Shown here: positions 1 to 5,889 of the stretch, one piece after another
Layout of the letters: each line of letters starts with the position of its first letter
Numbering within the stretch: the stretch's first letter is position 1
Assembly (NCBI GenBank): GCA_020442965.1
Contig: JAGRJB010000009.1
Span: forward strand, 1 to 6,268
From: Pseudomonadales bacterium
Lineage (GTDB): Bacteria > Pseudomonadota > Gammaproteobacteria > Steroidobacterales > Steroidobacteraceae
Length of the DNA stretch: 6,268 nucleotides
Reading direction: 5' to 3'
Translations under genes and position numbers: made by a program
Notes under the pieces: generated by a model
What the model saw: only the letters and a program-made list of their open reading frames with translations
Told to the model about the DNA's origin: nothing
Database searches by the model: none

Positions 1-817
1 ACCAGCTGCCACTGCGGCAGCAAAGACTGTAGGCCACCGGCTCAGCGCCCCGGTACAGTACTACCGCTGACAGCATCCCCGCGTCGCTCAAGAACGGCAG
101 CAGCTCCCTGTGGTAGCGCAGCTCGAAATCGCGCGATGCGATGTCGGTGCCCGCGGAGGCCTTCCAGCTGCTCTGTTCGATCGCCAGCATGTCGTGCAGT
201 AATTCGTCAGTCGACGTGTCATTCTCGAACCAGCGCGTGCGCCATGCAGGGTCTTTCACATGATCTTCGCGGCGACGTTTCACTTTGTAGCGAAATTTCT
301 TGTTTTGCGACGCGAGAAACTGTTCCCAGCTACCGTCAATCCGGAGAAACGGTGAGCGTTCGCCCCGCGCGGATACCAGCGGTACCGCCAATCGGGTGCC
401 CATCGCCCGCAGCGCCGACGTATCGGCCGAATCATCGATCAGCCCGGCCGCGTAGAACACATCCCAGGTGGGTGCGCGCTCCAGCAACGCCTGCAAAACA
501 GCCTCGCGATTCCCGGCGGTCAGGAACTGCGCGTGGTATGCGACGCGATTCGATGCCAGTTCGAGCATCCGCATCGGCACGCCGAACAAGCGGGACCGAC
601 GCATGAAGAACGGCAGTACGACCTGGAGCTCACCGGTGCTGGTGCCCAGCAGAACCTGGACGGCCTCGTTCTGATTCCCGAGCGCGTTGTGTACCACGTC
701 GACCCAGCCGGGTTGCAGGGTCGGATTCGCGCCCAGGCGATTGCTCAGCGCTGTCCACTCGGCGCGAGTGGCCGTGTCGAGCCTGGCGAGCGGCAAAATG
801 TCAAACGTCATGGGCAT
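1..817 (-). CDS. GNAT/FemAB-like acetyltransferase (CelD, Acetyltransf_6 type), 3' end cut by window edge
   Basis: The minus strand is open from ATG at 817 to the left edge, giving 272 residues without a stop; the C-terminus lies outside the window. An in-frame ATG at 811 is an equally possible start; neither has a clear Shine-Dalgarno, and an in-frame TGA at 875-877 limits the 5' end. The layout is that of the COG5653 / PF13480 group: an N-terminal GNAT-like half, then a basic stretch FLASQNKKFRYKVKRRRE (residues 167-184), the segment AIEQSSWKASAGTDI (212-226), and a strand-turn-strand AVVLYRGAEPVAYSL (251-265). Such proteins are related to FemAB peptidyl/aminoacyl transferases and are frequent in cellulose and exopolysaccharide loci; most have no proven substrate. 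There is no signal peptide or membrane segment, so it is probably cytoplasmic. The fold assignment is fairly firm; the substrate is unknown. It is transcribed divergently from the TPR gene at 1064. Confidence 0.8.
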   Translation of the reverse strand, partial: MPMTFDILPLARLDTATRAEWTALSNRLGANPTLQPGWVDVVHNALGNQNEAVQVLLGTSTGELQVVLPFFMRRSRLFGVPMRMLELASNRVAYHAQFLTAGNREAVLQALLERAPTWDVFYAAGLIDDSADTSALRAMGTRLAVPLVSARGERSPFLRIDGSWEQFLASQNKKFRYKVKRRREDHVKDPAWRTRWFENDTSTDELLHDMLAIEQSSWKASAGTDIASRDFELRYHRELLPFLSDAGMLSAVVLYRGAEPVAYSLCCRSGSW

Positions 818-872
818 CGAGATATCAGCCGGCGTCTTGCCTCGCGTGCATGCACCGCAGCATACCTTGAGT

Positions 873-965
873 GGTCAAATACCGGGGCAGGATGCCTCGG
901 CGAATGAGTGCTCGCTCACTGTTTCGCGATTCGCGTCGAACGAATCGCCGTGCGGCGGTCAAATA
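873..965. repeat. 9-bp direct repeat GGTCAAATA (873-881 and 957-965)
   Basis: The same nine bases occur twice, 84 bp apart, inside the divergent intergenic region. On the minus strand each copy reads TATTTGACC and contains TTGACC, a 5/6 match to a -35 hexamer, but no matching -10 hexamer sits 16-18 bp downstream of either copy. They could be paired regulator sites or chance. Confidence 0.3.
926..948. repeat. inverted repeat, 8-bp arms, 7-nt spacer
   Basis: GCGATTCG (926-933) and CGAATCGC (941-948) are exact reverse complements separated by seven bases. The dyad lies roughly midway between the two divergent starts, a normal position for an operator. No T-run follows on either strand, so a terminator is unlikely. 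The regulator, if any, is unknown. Confidence 0.4.
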
Positions 966-1050
966 GCAATGGAACCCCCGCTTGCGGGATAGCACGACCG
1001 CGACGCGCTGTGTAGAGTCGGGCTACTGATCCCGCTGCAGGGCACGCTTC

Positions 1051-1055
1051 AGGAG
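1051..1055 (+). promoter_or_regulatory. ribosome binding site of the TPR gene
   Basis: AGGAG lies eight bases before the ATG at 1064. It is the clearest Shine-Dalgarno in the window and fixes the TPR protein start. Confidence 0.7.
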
Positions 1056-1063
1056 CGCGATCG

Positions 1064-1780
1064 ATGGTCGGTAGCATTACAACCCAGAGTCCCGCCAGGC
1101 GCACCATCGTTGCGCTGTCATGGGCCGTGCTCTTCGTTACATCGTTACCGATGCGTGCTGAGGACGCACCGCCAGCTTATTGCTCGCCCGATGACAAAAC
1201 GGCGCATGATTTCCGCAGCCGTAATTCCAGTGAATTGCTGCGTTGGGCGTATGACGACAACTGGATGGCGCACGCTTCGAATGCGCTGACTCGGCTGTCC
1301 CAGGGCGAGCTCACCAAGCGCGTGATGCACGATCTGGATTGGACACTGCACAAGTGGCCTAACCATGTCCCGGCGATGCAAGGCATGGTGCAGTACTTTC
1401 TCGCCGGCGGTTTGTCGTACAACTACGATGAACTCGGATGCTACTTCACGCGCGCGCGCCGCTTTGCCCCAGACGATATCTCTGTGCTGCTGCAGGAGGC
1501 GTACTACTACTGGCGCAAGTCCGACTATCCACGCGCGCTGGCCGTGTACGCCGACGCCTTGCGGATCGATCCCAAGTCCCCGGACGTGCACTACAACATG
1601 GGGTTGGTCTATTTCGACCAGAAAGATATGGCCAAGGCGCTCGAGCATGCACAGCTCGCTTACAGCGCGGGATATCCGCTGCCAGGTTTGCGCAACAAAC
1701 TGGAACGCGCCGGGCAGTGGAAAGCGCCTGGGCCGCCGACTGCGGCTAACTCGGCCGAGTTAGCCGCGCCGCGCCGTTAG
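1064..1780 (+). CDS. exported TPR-repeat protein, probably periplasmic
   Basis: A 238-residue protein. The N-terminus has a basic start (ARR, 11-13), a hydrophobic core (about 14-29) and a likely signal peptidase I site after MRA (residue 32), so it is predicted to be exported; there is no lipobox. Two TPR units are visible: about 137-170 (YYYWRKSDYPRALAVYADAL, ending RIDP) and 171-204 (VHYNMGLVYFDQKDMAKALE). A degenerate helical pair at about 95-134 (from WTLHKWPNHVPAMQGMVQYF to RARRFAPD) may be a third. Only two cysteines remain after processing, C40 and C126, which could form a disulfide. The last 20 residues are Ala/Pro-rich and partly encoded by a palindrome. TPR proteins act as protein-binding scaffolds and are common in polysaccharide export loci; nothing here names a partner. 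It is divergent from the acetyltransferase and convergent with the glycosyltransferase. A specific family is not recognised. Confidence 0.85.
   Translation: MVGSITTQSPARRTIVALSWAVLFVTSLPMRAEDAPPAYCSPDDKTAHDFRSRNSSELLRWAYDDNWMAHASNALTRLSQGELTKRVMHDLDWTLHKWPNHVPAMQGMVQYFLAGGLSYNYDELGCYFTRARRFAPDDISVLLQEAYYYWRKSDYPRALAVYADALRIDPKSPDVHYNMGLVYFDQKDMAKALEHAQLAYSAGYPLPGLRNKLERAGQWKAPGPPTAANSAELAAPRR
1742..1767. repeat. perfect 26-bp palindrome at the 3' end of the TPR gene; possible bidirectional terminator stem
   Basis: The half-site GCGGCTAACTCGG (1742-1754) is followed directly by its exact reverse complement (1755-1767). In RNA this gives a stem of about 11 bp with a GGCC loop on either strand. 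It lies inside the TPR coding sequence, 10 bases before the stop codon, at the junction with the convergent glycosyltransferase. No T-run follows on either strand, so it is not a textbook intrinsic terminator; it may still block 3' exonucleases or read-through, or be a protein-binding dyad. Confidence 0.6.
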
Positions 1781-1794
1781 CTTGCGCGACTAAC
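1776..1794. repeat. small inverted repeat spanning both stop codons
   Basis: GTTAG (1776-1780) and CTAAC (1790-1794) are complementary over 5 bp with a 9-nt spacer. The first arm holds the TPR stop TAG and the second holds the glycosyltransferase stop (CTA on plus). It repeats the GTTAG/CTAAC words of the adjacent palindrome and could be part of the same 3'-end structure. Five base pairs is weak. Confidence 0.3.
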
Positions 1795-3055
1795 CACCTG
1801 CAACCGACTGATCGAGCAAGCTGGCGAGCCGGCCGGCAAGATGCGCCCGCCCGAATTGCGCCACGTAGTCGCGCCCAGGTAGTGGGTTGGTCGGCCCGGC
1901 CAATCCTTCCAGCCACTGTCGCAAGACGGCCGCGATGTGTTGCGTATCGGTGAGATCACATTGCAGCGTGATTCCCGCCGCGCGCAAGGCCGCGGCGGAT
2001 TCGCCCTCGGGGTGCACGAGCCCAACGATCGAGCGCCCCGCGCGCAGATATTCGTACAGCTTGGCGGGGATCGCCGGGTTCGACGTGTAACCCTGCAGCA
2101 ACAAGAGCCCATCGGCCTGCAACATCTCCGCTAGCGCTTCGTGGTACTTGAGCGGCGGCAGGATCGAAACGAGGTTCGCGACACCCGCCACCCGCGCCAT
2201 CTCGGCGTAACTCGCCTCGTTCGACGGATCGCGTAGTCGCAATTCGAAATTCTCTGGGCTAACGATTCCCGCCGCCGCCAGGCGCGCGAGCGCGGCGAAC
2301 AGCGCCGCCGGGTCGCGGTCCGGGCCCGGATAGATGATGCCACTGTGTAACAACACACGGCGCCCCGTCGAGGGAGTACCCGTAACGAGTTGCTCGGCTG
2401 CCGCAAAAGCTGCTTCGTCAAAACCGTTCGAGATCACCGCCAGGCGTTGTGGTGGGAATTGCGGGTAGCGGTCGCGGACGATGCGTTGCGCCGATGGGGT
2501 GCAGAACACCGCGTGCGCCGCGTGGCGCATGGCGAGCGATTCGATCTGCAAGCGAGCCTTACGCAACCGCGGGTCGGCCGGGAACACTTCGCCGGTGCTC
2601 GCGATCGTTTCGACCATCGGATCGCGAAAGTCCGCAATCCAGGGCAGGCCGGTGCGCTTGGCGAGCGCCGCGCCGATCGTGTGGGCCGTCGCGATCGGGT
2701 AAGTAGACCAGATTGCGTCGATCTGGTGCTCTTTGATCAGCGCCAGGCCGCGCGGAATCGCACTCCAACTCCAGGCCCGCCAGGGATCGGGAATGGCGAG
2801 TCGGGACCAGTAGCGACTACCGACCGCGAACATTTGCGACAGATTGCGAGCCCGTGTGCGGGCGACGACTACGGAGACGGGAATGTCGCGCAGCTGCTGA
2901 TCGCTGGTGCGTTGGTGTGCCTCTGGAGTCACGGTCAGCACCACCGTTCGCCAGCCGTAATCTGGTAGATGGATGGAGTTGGCGAGCGAGCGCTGCAGGC
3001 CGCTGCTGGTCGCACATGGCGGATAGTGAAACGCGATCAACAGAACGGTGCGCAT
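1790..3055 (-). CDS. glycosyltransferase, GT4-like (GT-B fold)
   Basis: A 421-residue protein on the minus strand. It opens with LLIAFHYPPCATSSGLQRSL (5-24), the nucleotide-fold start and acceptor-side glycine loop seen in many GT4 enzymes. Further marks are the ADFRDP motif (141-146), VISNGFD (207-213) at the domain junction, and PAKLYEYLRAGRSIVGLV (330-347), the C-terminal donor-site segment with K332 and E335 matching the usual GT4 pattern. Length is normal for a complete enzyme. It should transfer a sugar from a nucleotide donor to a lipid-linked or glycan acceptor at the cytoplasmic face of the membrane; donor and acceptor cannot be read from sequence. ATG 3055 is the only ATG that keeps the N-terminal motif, because an in-frame stop (3062-3064) lies just upstream. 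Its 3' end is 9 bases from the convergent TPR gene, and its 5' end is divergent from the O-antigen-ligase-like gene. Confidence 0.88.
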   Translation of the reverse strand: MRTVLLIAFHYPPCATSSGLQRSLANSIHLPDYGWRTVVLTVTPEAHQRTSDQQLRDIPVSVVVARTRARNLSQMFAVGSRYWSRLAIPDPWRAWSWSAIPRGLALIKEHQIDAIWSTYPIATAHTIGAALAKRTGLPWIADFRDPMVETIASTGEVFPADPRLRKARLQIESLAMRHAAHAVFCTPSAQRIVRDRYPQFPPQRLAVISNGFDEAAFAAAEQLVTGTPSTGRRVLLHSGIIYPGPDRDPAALFAALARLAAAGIVSPENFELRLRDPSNEASYAEMARVAGVANLVSILPPLKYHEALAEMLQADGLLLLQGYTSNPAIPAKLYEYLRAGRSIVGLVHPEGESAAALRAAGITLQCDLTDTQHIAAVLRQWLEGLAGPTNPLPGRDYVAQFGRAHLAGRLASLLDQSVAGG

Positions 3056-3068
3056 GGCGCGTCATTAT

Positions 3069-3073
3069 TCCTC
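3069..3073 (-). promoter_or_regulatory. possible ribosome binding site of the glycosyltransferase, long spacing
   Basis: GAGGA on the minus strand lies 13 bases before the ATG at 3055, longer than usual. A second ATG at 3065 sits only three bases after it but is in another frame that does not give a glycosyltransferase; it may act as a decoy start or lower translation. Confidence 0.4.
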
Positions 3074-3074
3074 A

Positions 3075-3110
3075 TCGCCCCCGGTGGCGACCACGCATTT
3101 GGCAGCGTGG
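3075..3110. repeat. two adjacent inverted repeats in a divergent intergenic region
   Basis: TCGCC (3075-3079) pairs with GGCGA (3086-3090), and immediately after it CCACGC (3091-3096) pairs with GCGTGG (3105-3110). They lie between the divergent starts at 3055 and 3200, close to the glycosyltransferase 5' end, where an operator or a 5'-leader hairpin would be placed. Neither is followed by a T-run. Confidence 0.35.
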
Positions 3111-3147
3111 CGTGAGCAGAGTCTCGAAGCTGAGATGCGGTTCAGGC

Positions 3148-3153
3148 TATAGT
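3148..3153 (+). promoter_or_regulatory. candidate -10 element for the O-antigen-ligase-like gene
   Basis: TATAGT matches five of six bases of the sigma-70 -10 consensus and lies about 47 bases before the GTG start at 3200. The best -35 at 18-bp spacing, TCGAAG (3124-3129), matches only three of six, so support is weak. Confidence 0.25.
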
Positions 3154-3199
3154 CCGCAGCAGGTGGACGAAGACGCCCGCCGTAGCTGGGGCCCCGCGC

Positions 3200-4684
3200 G
3201 TGTCAACGACTTCCATCCTGTTCATGGTGCTGTTCCTCGGGGTGACCGGGCTATCGTTTGCGCGCCATGCCATCTACGGTCTGCTGCTCTACATGGCAGT
3301 GCTATACCTGCATCCACAGACGCAATGGTGGGGCTACGACCTGCCGGATCTGCGATGGTCGCTGCTCGCAGCCGCGCTCGCATTTGCGGCGACGTTCGTG
3401 CATCGTCCAGACGAACGGTCGCTGCCCCTGTTCAATCGACCAATCGTCATCGTGATTCTGGCCTTTCTGGCCTGGGTCGTCGTGCAGAGCATCTGGGCTG
3501 TCAACCTCGAGCGTCATCTCGTCCTCGTCAATCTGCTGCCCAAGTACGTGTTGCTCATGCTGTTGATCTATCGCTGTATCGACACGCCCGATCATTTGCG
3601 CCTGTTTCTGTGGGCACACGTGTTAGGCGGCGCCTACATGGGCTGGGATGCCTACTCGAACTATACCGGTGGACGATTCGAGGGCTTCGGCGGGCCCGAT
3701 ATCAGCGAGGCCAACGCTGGTGCGCTCCAGATCGTGACCGCCGTGTTCTGCGGCGCGGGTTTGTTCGTTGCAGGCCAGTGGAAAGAGCGGCTGGCGTTGT
3801 TGGTGCTACTACCCCTGATGGTGAACGGCATTATCCTCACGGAAAGCCGCAGCTCGTTTCTGGCGGCCGCCTTCGGTGGCATTGTGTTCAACTACTTCGC
3901 GCCCAAGCGGTATCGGGCCCGGATCCTTGGACTCTCGGTCATCGCGATGCTGGGCTTCGCCGGGCTTGCTAACGAGCAATTCTGGGACCGCATCAACACG
4001 ATCAAATACGCCGGTGAGCAGGTTGAAGGTGTCGACACCGGCGGCGGACGGGTCGAAGCGATGGCGGCGCAGCTCAGGATGTTCCGCGACTATCCGGAAG
4101 GTTGTGGCCATCGCTGTACGGCTGAGCTTAGTCCGCTTTACATGGAAGACTGGATGCTGACGGGTGTCGGTGCGAACCGCGGCCGGTCATCGCACAATAC
4201 CGCACTCACTTTCCTCGTCGAGCATGGCATTCCCGGGATCTTGTTCTATGCAACGCTCCTCGGCTGGCTTTATGCGGTTTTCAGAAGTCTATATCGGCAG
4301 CTGGATGCGTTGCCCGATCCGTTGCCCGCCTACCTGCCCGGTATTGCCGCGGCGATGGCCGCACTCGTGGTCGGCGACATCTTCGTCGACTACCTCAAGC
4401 TGGAAGTTCGCTTCTGGTTGATAGGCGCGATTCTCGTCGTCGTCAATCTGCGCTGGCTCGCAGTACAGAACAGCAAGGCGCTCGAGGCCGAGATCGCTCG
4501 GCAGGGGGGTGAGCTCAAGGCCGATCCGGCAGGTTCACCGGCGGACGGTCCTCCAGGACCGCGCCCTGGTCCGGCAGGCGATTCGGGTGCCGACACCCCA
4601 CTGCCGGTTGGCGCCCACGGGTCGGTGGTGCAGCGTGCACCGCTGCGCAGTCGTTACAAGAGTACTTCGGACGGCGCGGGATGA
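3200..4684 (+). CDS. O-antigen ligase / polymerase-like polytopic membrane protein (Wzy_C family)
   Basis: A 494-residue protein with about 10-12 hydrophobic segments, spread over roughly residues 5-257 and 335-426, with a large polar loop at about 258-333 between them. Residues placed as in WaaL-type ligases are R217 in TESRSSF, R284 in GGGRVEAM and H332 in SSHNTALTFLVEHGIPG. These match the two arginines and the loop histidine important in characterised ligases. The family joins or polymerises undecaprenyl-linked glycans on the periplasmic side. The N-terminal layout (LYLHPQTQWWGYDLP, 35-49) recalls the putative O-glycosylation ligases of exosortase A loci (TIGR03097), but that subfamily assignment is uncertain. 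The loop also carries a CGHRC motif (302-306), a possible disulfide. Residues about 428-494 form a hydrophilic Pro/Gly-rich tail beyond the last membrane segment. Start: GTG 3200 is the only good start before the first membrane segment; ATG 3224 would cut into it. Its 3' end overlaps the convergent decarboxylase by 31 bp. Confidence 0.85.
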   Translation: MSTTSILFMVLFLGVTGLSFARHAIYGLLLYMAVLYLHPQTQWWGYDLPDLRWSLLAAALAFAATFVHRPDERSLPLFNRPIVIVILAFLAWVVVQSIWAVNLERHLVLVNLLPKYVLLMLLIYRCIDTPDHLRLFLWAHVLGGAYMGWDAYSNYTGGRFEGFGGPDISEANAGALQIVTAVFCGAGLFVAGQWKERLALLVLLPLMVNGIILTESRSSFLAAAFGGIVFNYFAPKRYRARILGLSVIAMLGFAGLANEQFWDRINTIKYAGEQVEGVDTGGGRVEAMAAQLRMFRDYPEGCGHRCTAELSPLYMEDWMLTGVGANRGRSSHNTALTFLVEHGIPGILFYATLLGWLYAVFRSLYRQLDALPDPLPAYLPGIAAAMAALVVGDIFVDYLKLEVRFWLIGAILVVVNLRWLAVQNSKALEAEIARQGGELKADPAGSPADGPPGPRPGPAGDSGADTPLPVGAHGSVVQRAPLRSRYKSTSDGAG

Positions 4685-5889
4685 CTCAGAAAGCCCAACG
4701 GGCTCGCCGTTAGGCCATAGGCGCCGGATTGCATCACAGCGACCAGGTCGCCGGGCTCGGCGCGCGCCAGATCCATACGGTCCGCTAACAGATCGAGCGG
4801 TGTGCACAGAGGGCCCACCACATTGGCGACTTCGCGCGGCTCCGCATTGACGCGGTTGGCGATCACGACCGGATAATTCTTGCGTATGACCTGACCGAAG
4901 TTGCCCGAGGCGGCGAGGTGATGATGCAGCCCACCGTCGACCACCAGGAACACCTGGCCGCGCGAGACCTTGCGATCCAGGATGCGACAAACATAAAGGC
5001 CGGCTTCGCCAACGATATAACGACCCAGTTCTATCATGAGCTGGGCATCCGGCAGGCGTTGCGCAGCGTCAGCTGCGACGGCTGCGAGATTCGCCTTGAT
5101 TGGCGCCAGATCGAGGCGCCGGTCGCCCGGAAAATACGGGATGCCGAACCCGCCGCCGATATTGAGCATGCGAACAGGTCCCGGTGCGTGGGCCGCGAGT
5201 TTGACCGCGAGATCGAGGGCGTTGCGCTGCGATTCGGCGATCGACTCGTGCCGGAGGTTCTGTGAGCCGGAGAAAATATGAAACCCGAAGAACTCGAGCG
5301 GCAGCGAGCGCATTTCCTCCAGCGCCTGCGGCACCTGTTCAGCATCGATGCCAAACTGCTTCGGGCCGCCACTCATTTTCATGCCGGACGTTTTCAGTTC
5401 GAAGTCCGGATTGACGCGGATGGCGACCCGCGGCTTCGTGCCCGACCGTTCGGCGACACTCGCCAGATAGTGGAGTTCCCGTGTCGACTCGGCATTCACT
5501 ACGATGCCGGCCGCCGCCGCCTGATCCAGTTCGGCAGTGCTCTTGCCGGGACCGGCGAAGCTGATGTCCGCCCGTGAGTGGTCAGTGGTTAGTGCGAGCG
5601 TGAGCTCACGCCCCGAGGCGACGTCCAGGCCGTCTACCAGGGGTGCGATGAACTGTACGACCTCGGGCATCGGATTCGCCTTGATCGCATAGTGCAGATC
5701 GACGCGCGTCGGCAGAACGTCCCGCAACTCGGCGATGCGCGCTGCAATTGCGGCGCGGTCGTACACGTAAAACGGCGTACGACCGATACTCGCTGCGATC
5801 GCCTCGATCGTCTTGCCGGCGACGACGAGTTGATCGTCGCGGACGCCGAAATACGGGTGCGGCCCGTGCTGTCGACTGAGCAGCGTCAC
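4654..5889 (-). CDS. PLP-dependent decarboxylase, exosortase A system-associated type (ODC/DAP decarboxylase fold III)
   Basis: With the GTG start at 5889 the protein is 411 residues, close to the usual ~400 of this family. Motifs: HYAIKANPMP with K70, the expected PLP Schiff-base lysine; DGLDVASGRE (86-95); FAGPGK (111-116); RVNPDFELKTSGMKMSGGPK (158-177); HIFSGSQ (204-210); the phosphate-binding GGGFG (245-249); ELGRY (287-291); GPLCTPLD with C362 and D366; and GAYG (389-392). The ending SPLGFLSHPAPSEVL is also typical as I remember TIGR03099. The fold decarboxylates amino acids such as ornithine, arginine or diaminopimelate; the true substrate of the exosortase-associated branch is not established. 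The open frame continues upstream to ATG 6027, but that start would overlap the acyl-CoA ligase by 142 bp and adds a non-conserved Arg/Cys-rich leader. GTG 5889 overlaps the ligase TGA as GTGA, indicating translational coupling. No strong Shine-Dalgarno precedes it. It is probably cytoplasmic. Confidence 0.93.
   Translation of the reverse strand: MTLLSRQHGPHPYFGVRDDQLVVAGKTIEAIAASIGRTPFYVYDRAAIAARIAELRDVLPTRVDLHYAIKANPMPEVVQFIAPLVDGLDVASGRELTLALTTDHSRADISFAGPGKSTAELDQAAAAGIVVNAESTRELHYLASVAERSGTKPRVAIRVNPDFELKTSGMKMSGGPKQFGIDAEQVPQALEEMRSLPLEFFGFHIFSGSQNLRHESIAESQRNALDLAVKLAAHAPGPVRMLNIGGGFGIPYFPGDRRLDLAPIKANLAAVAADAAQRLPDAQLMIELGRYIVGEAGLYVCRILDRKVSRGQVFLVVDGGLHHHLAASGNFGQVIRKNYPVVIANRVNAEPREVANVVGPLCTPLDLLADRMDLARAEPGDLVAVMQSGAYGLTASPLGFLSHPAPSEVLL

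Larger units (their letters stand above)
818..1063. promoter_or_regulatory. divergent intergenic region between acetyltransferase and TPR genes
   Basis: These 246 bases separate two divergent genes and must hold both promoters if each gene is transcribed alone. No convincing sigma-70 pair at normal spacing was found on either strand, and no -24/-12 element. Structure present: a 9-bp direct repeat, a perfect 8-bp-arm inverted repeat at 926-948 and a tight CCCGC/GCGGG repeat at 977-988. A 63-codon open frame on the minus strand (916-1107) runs into the TPR gene and has no protein-like character, so it is not called. Confidence 0.5.

Noticed and set aside
136..606. 156-codon plus-strand frame at the left end
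   Set aside because: Lies antisense to the acetyltransferase-like gene, whose reading frame has recognisable family motifs; the plus frame has Ser/Arg/Pro-rich shadow composition.
977..988. CCCGCTTGCGGG hairpin in the left intergenic region
   Set aside because: The loop would be only two bases and no T-run follows, so neither a terminator nor a strong operator is supported.
916..1107. 63-codon minus-strand frame overlapping the TPR start
   Set aside because: No ribosome site, no protein-like pattern, and it overlaps a gene start with a strong Shine-Dalgarno.
2390..2968. 192-codon plus-strand frame antisense to the glycosyltransferase
   Set aside because: Arg-rich composition, no motif, and fully inside a well-supported gene on the other strand.
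3099..3114. Possible sigma-54 promoter (TTGGCAGCGTGGCG)
   Set aside because: The -24-like GG is present but the required GC at -12 is absent at the right spacing.
2854..3972. 372-codon open frame on the plus strand
   Set aside because: It crosses the 5' half of the glycosyltransferase antisense and then another frame of the membrane protein; the product is Arg-rich with no domain. Long shadow frames are expected in GC-rich DNA.
4692..4709. Terminator-like stem AGCCC/GGGCT followed on the minus strand by TTTCT
   Set aside because: It is inside the decarboxylase coding sequence, at the conserved SPLGF residues, with only a 5-bp stem; the codons explain it.
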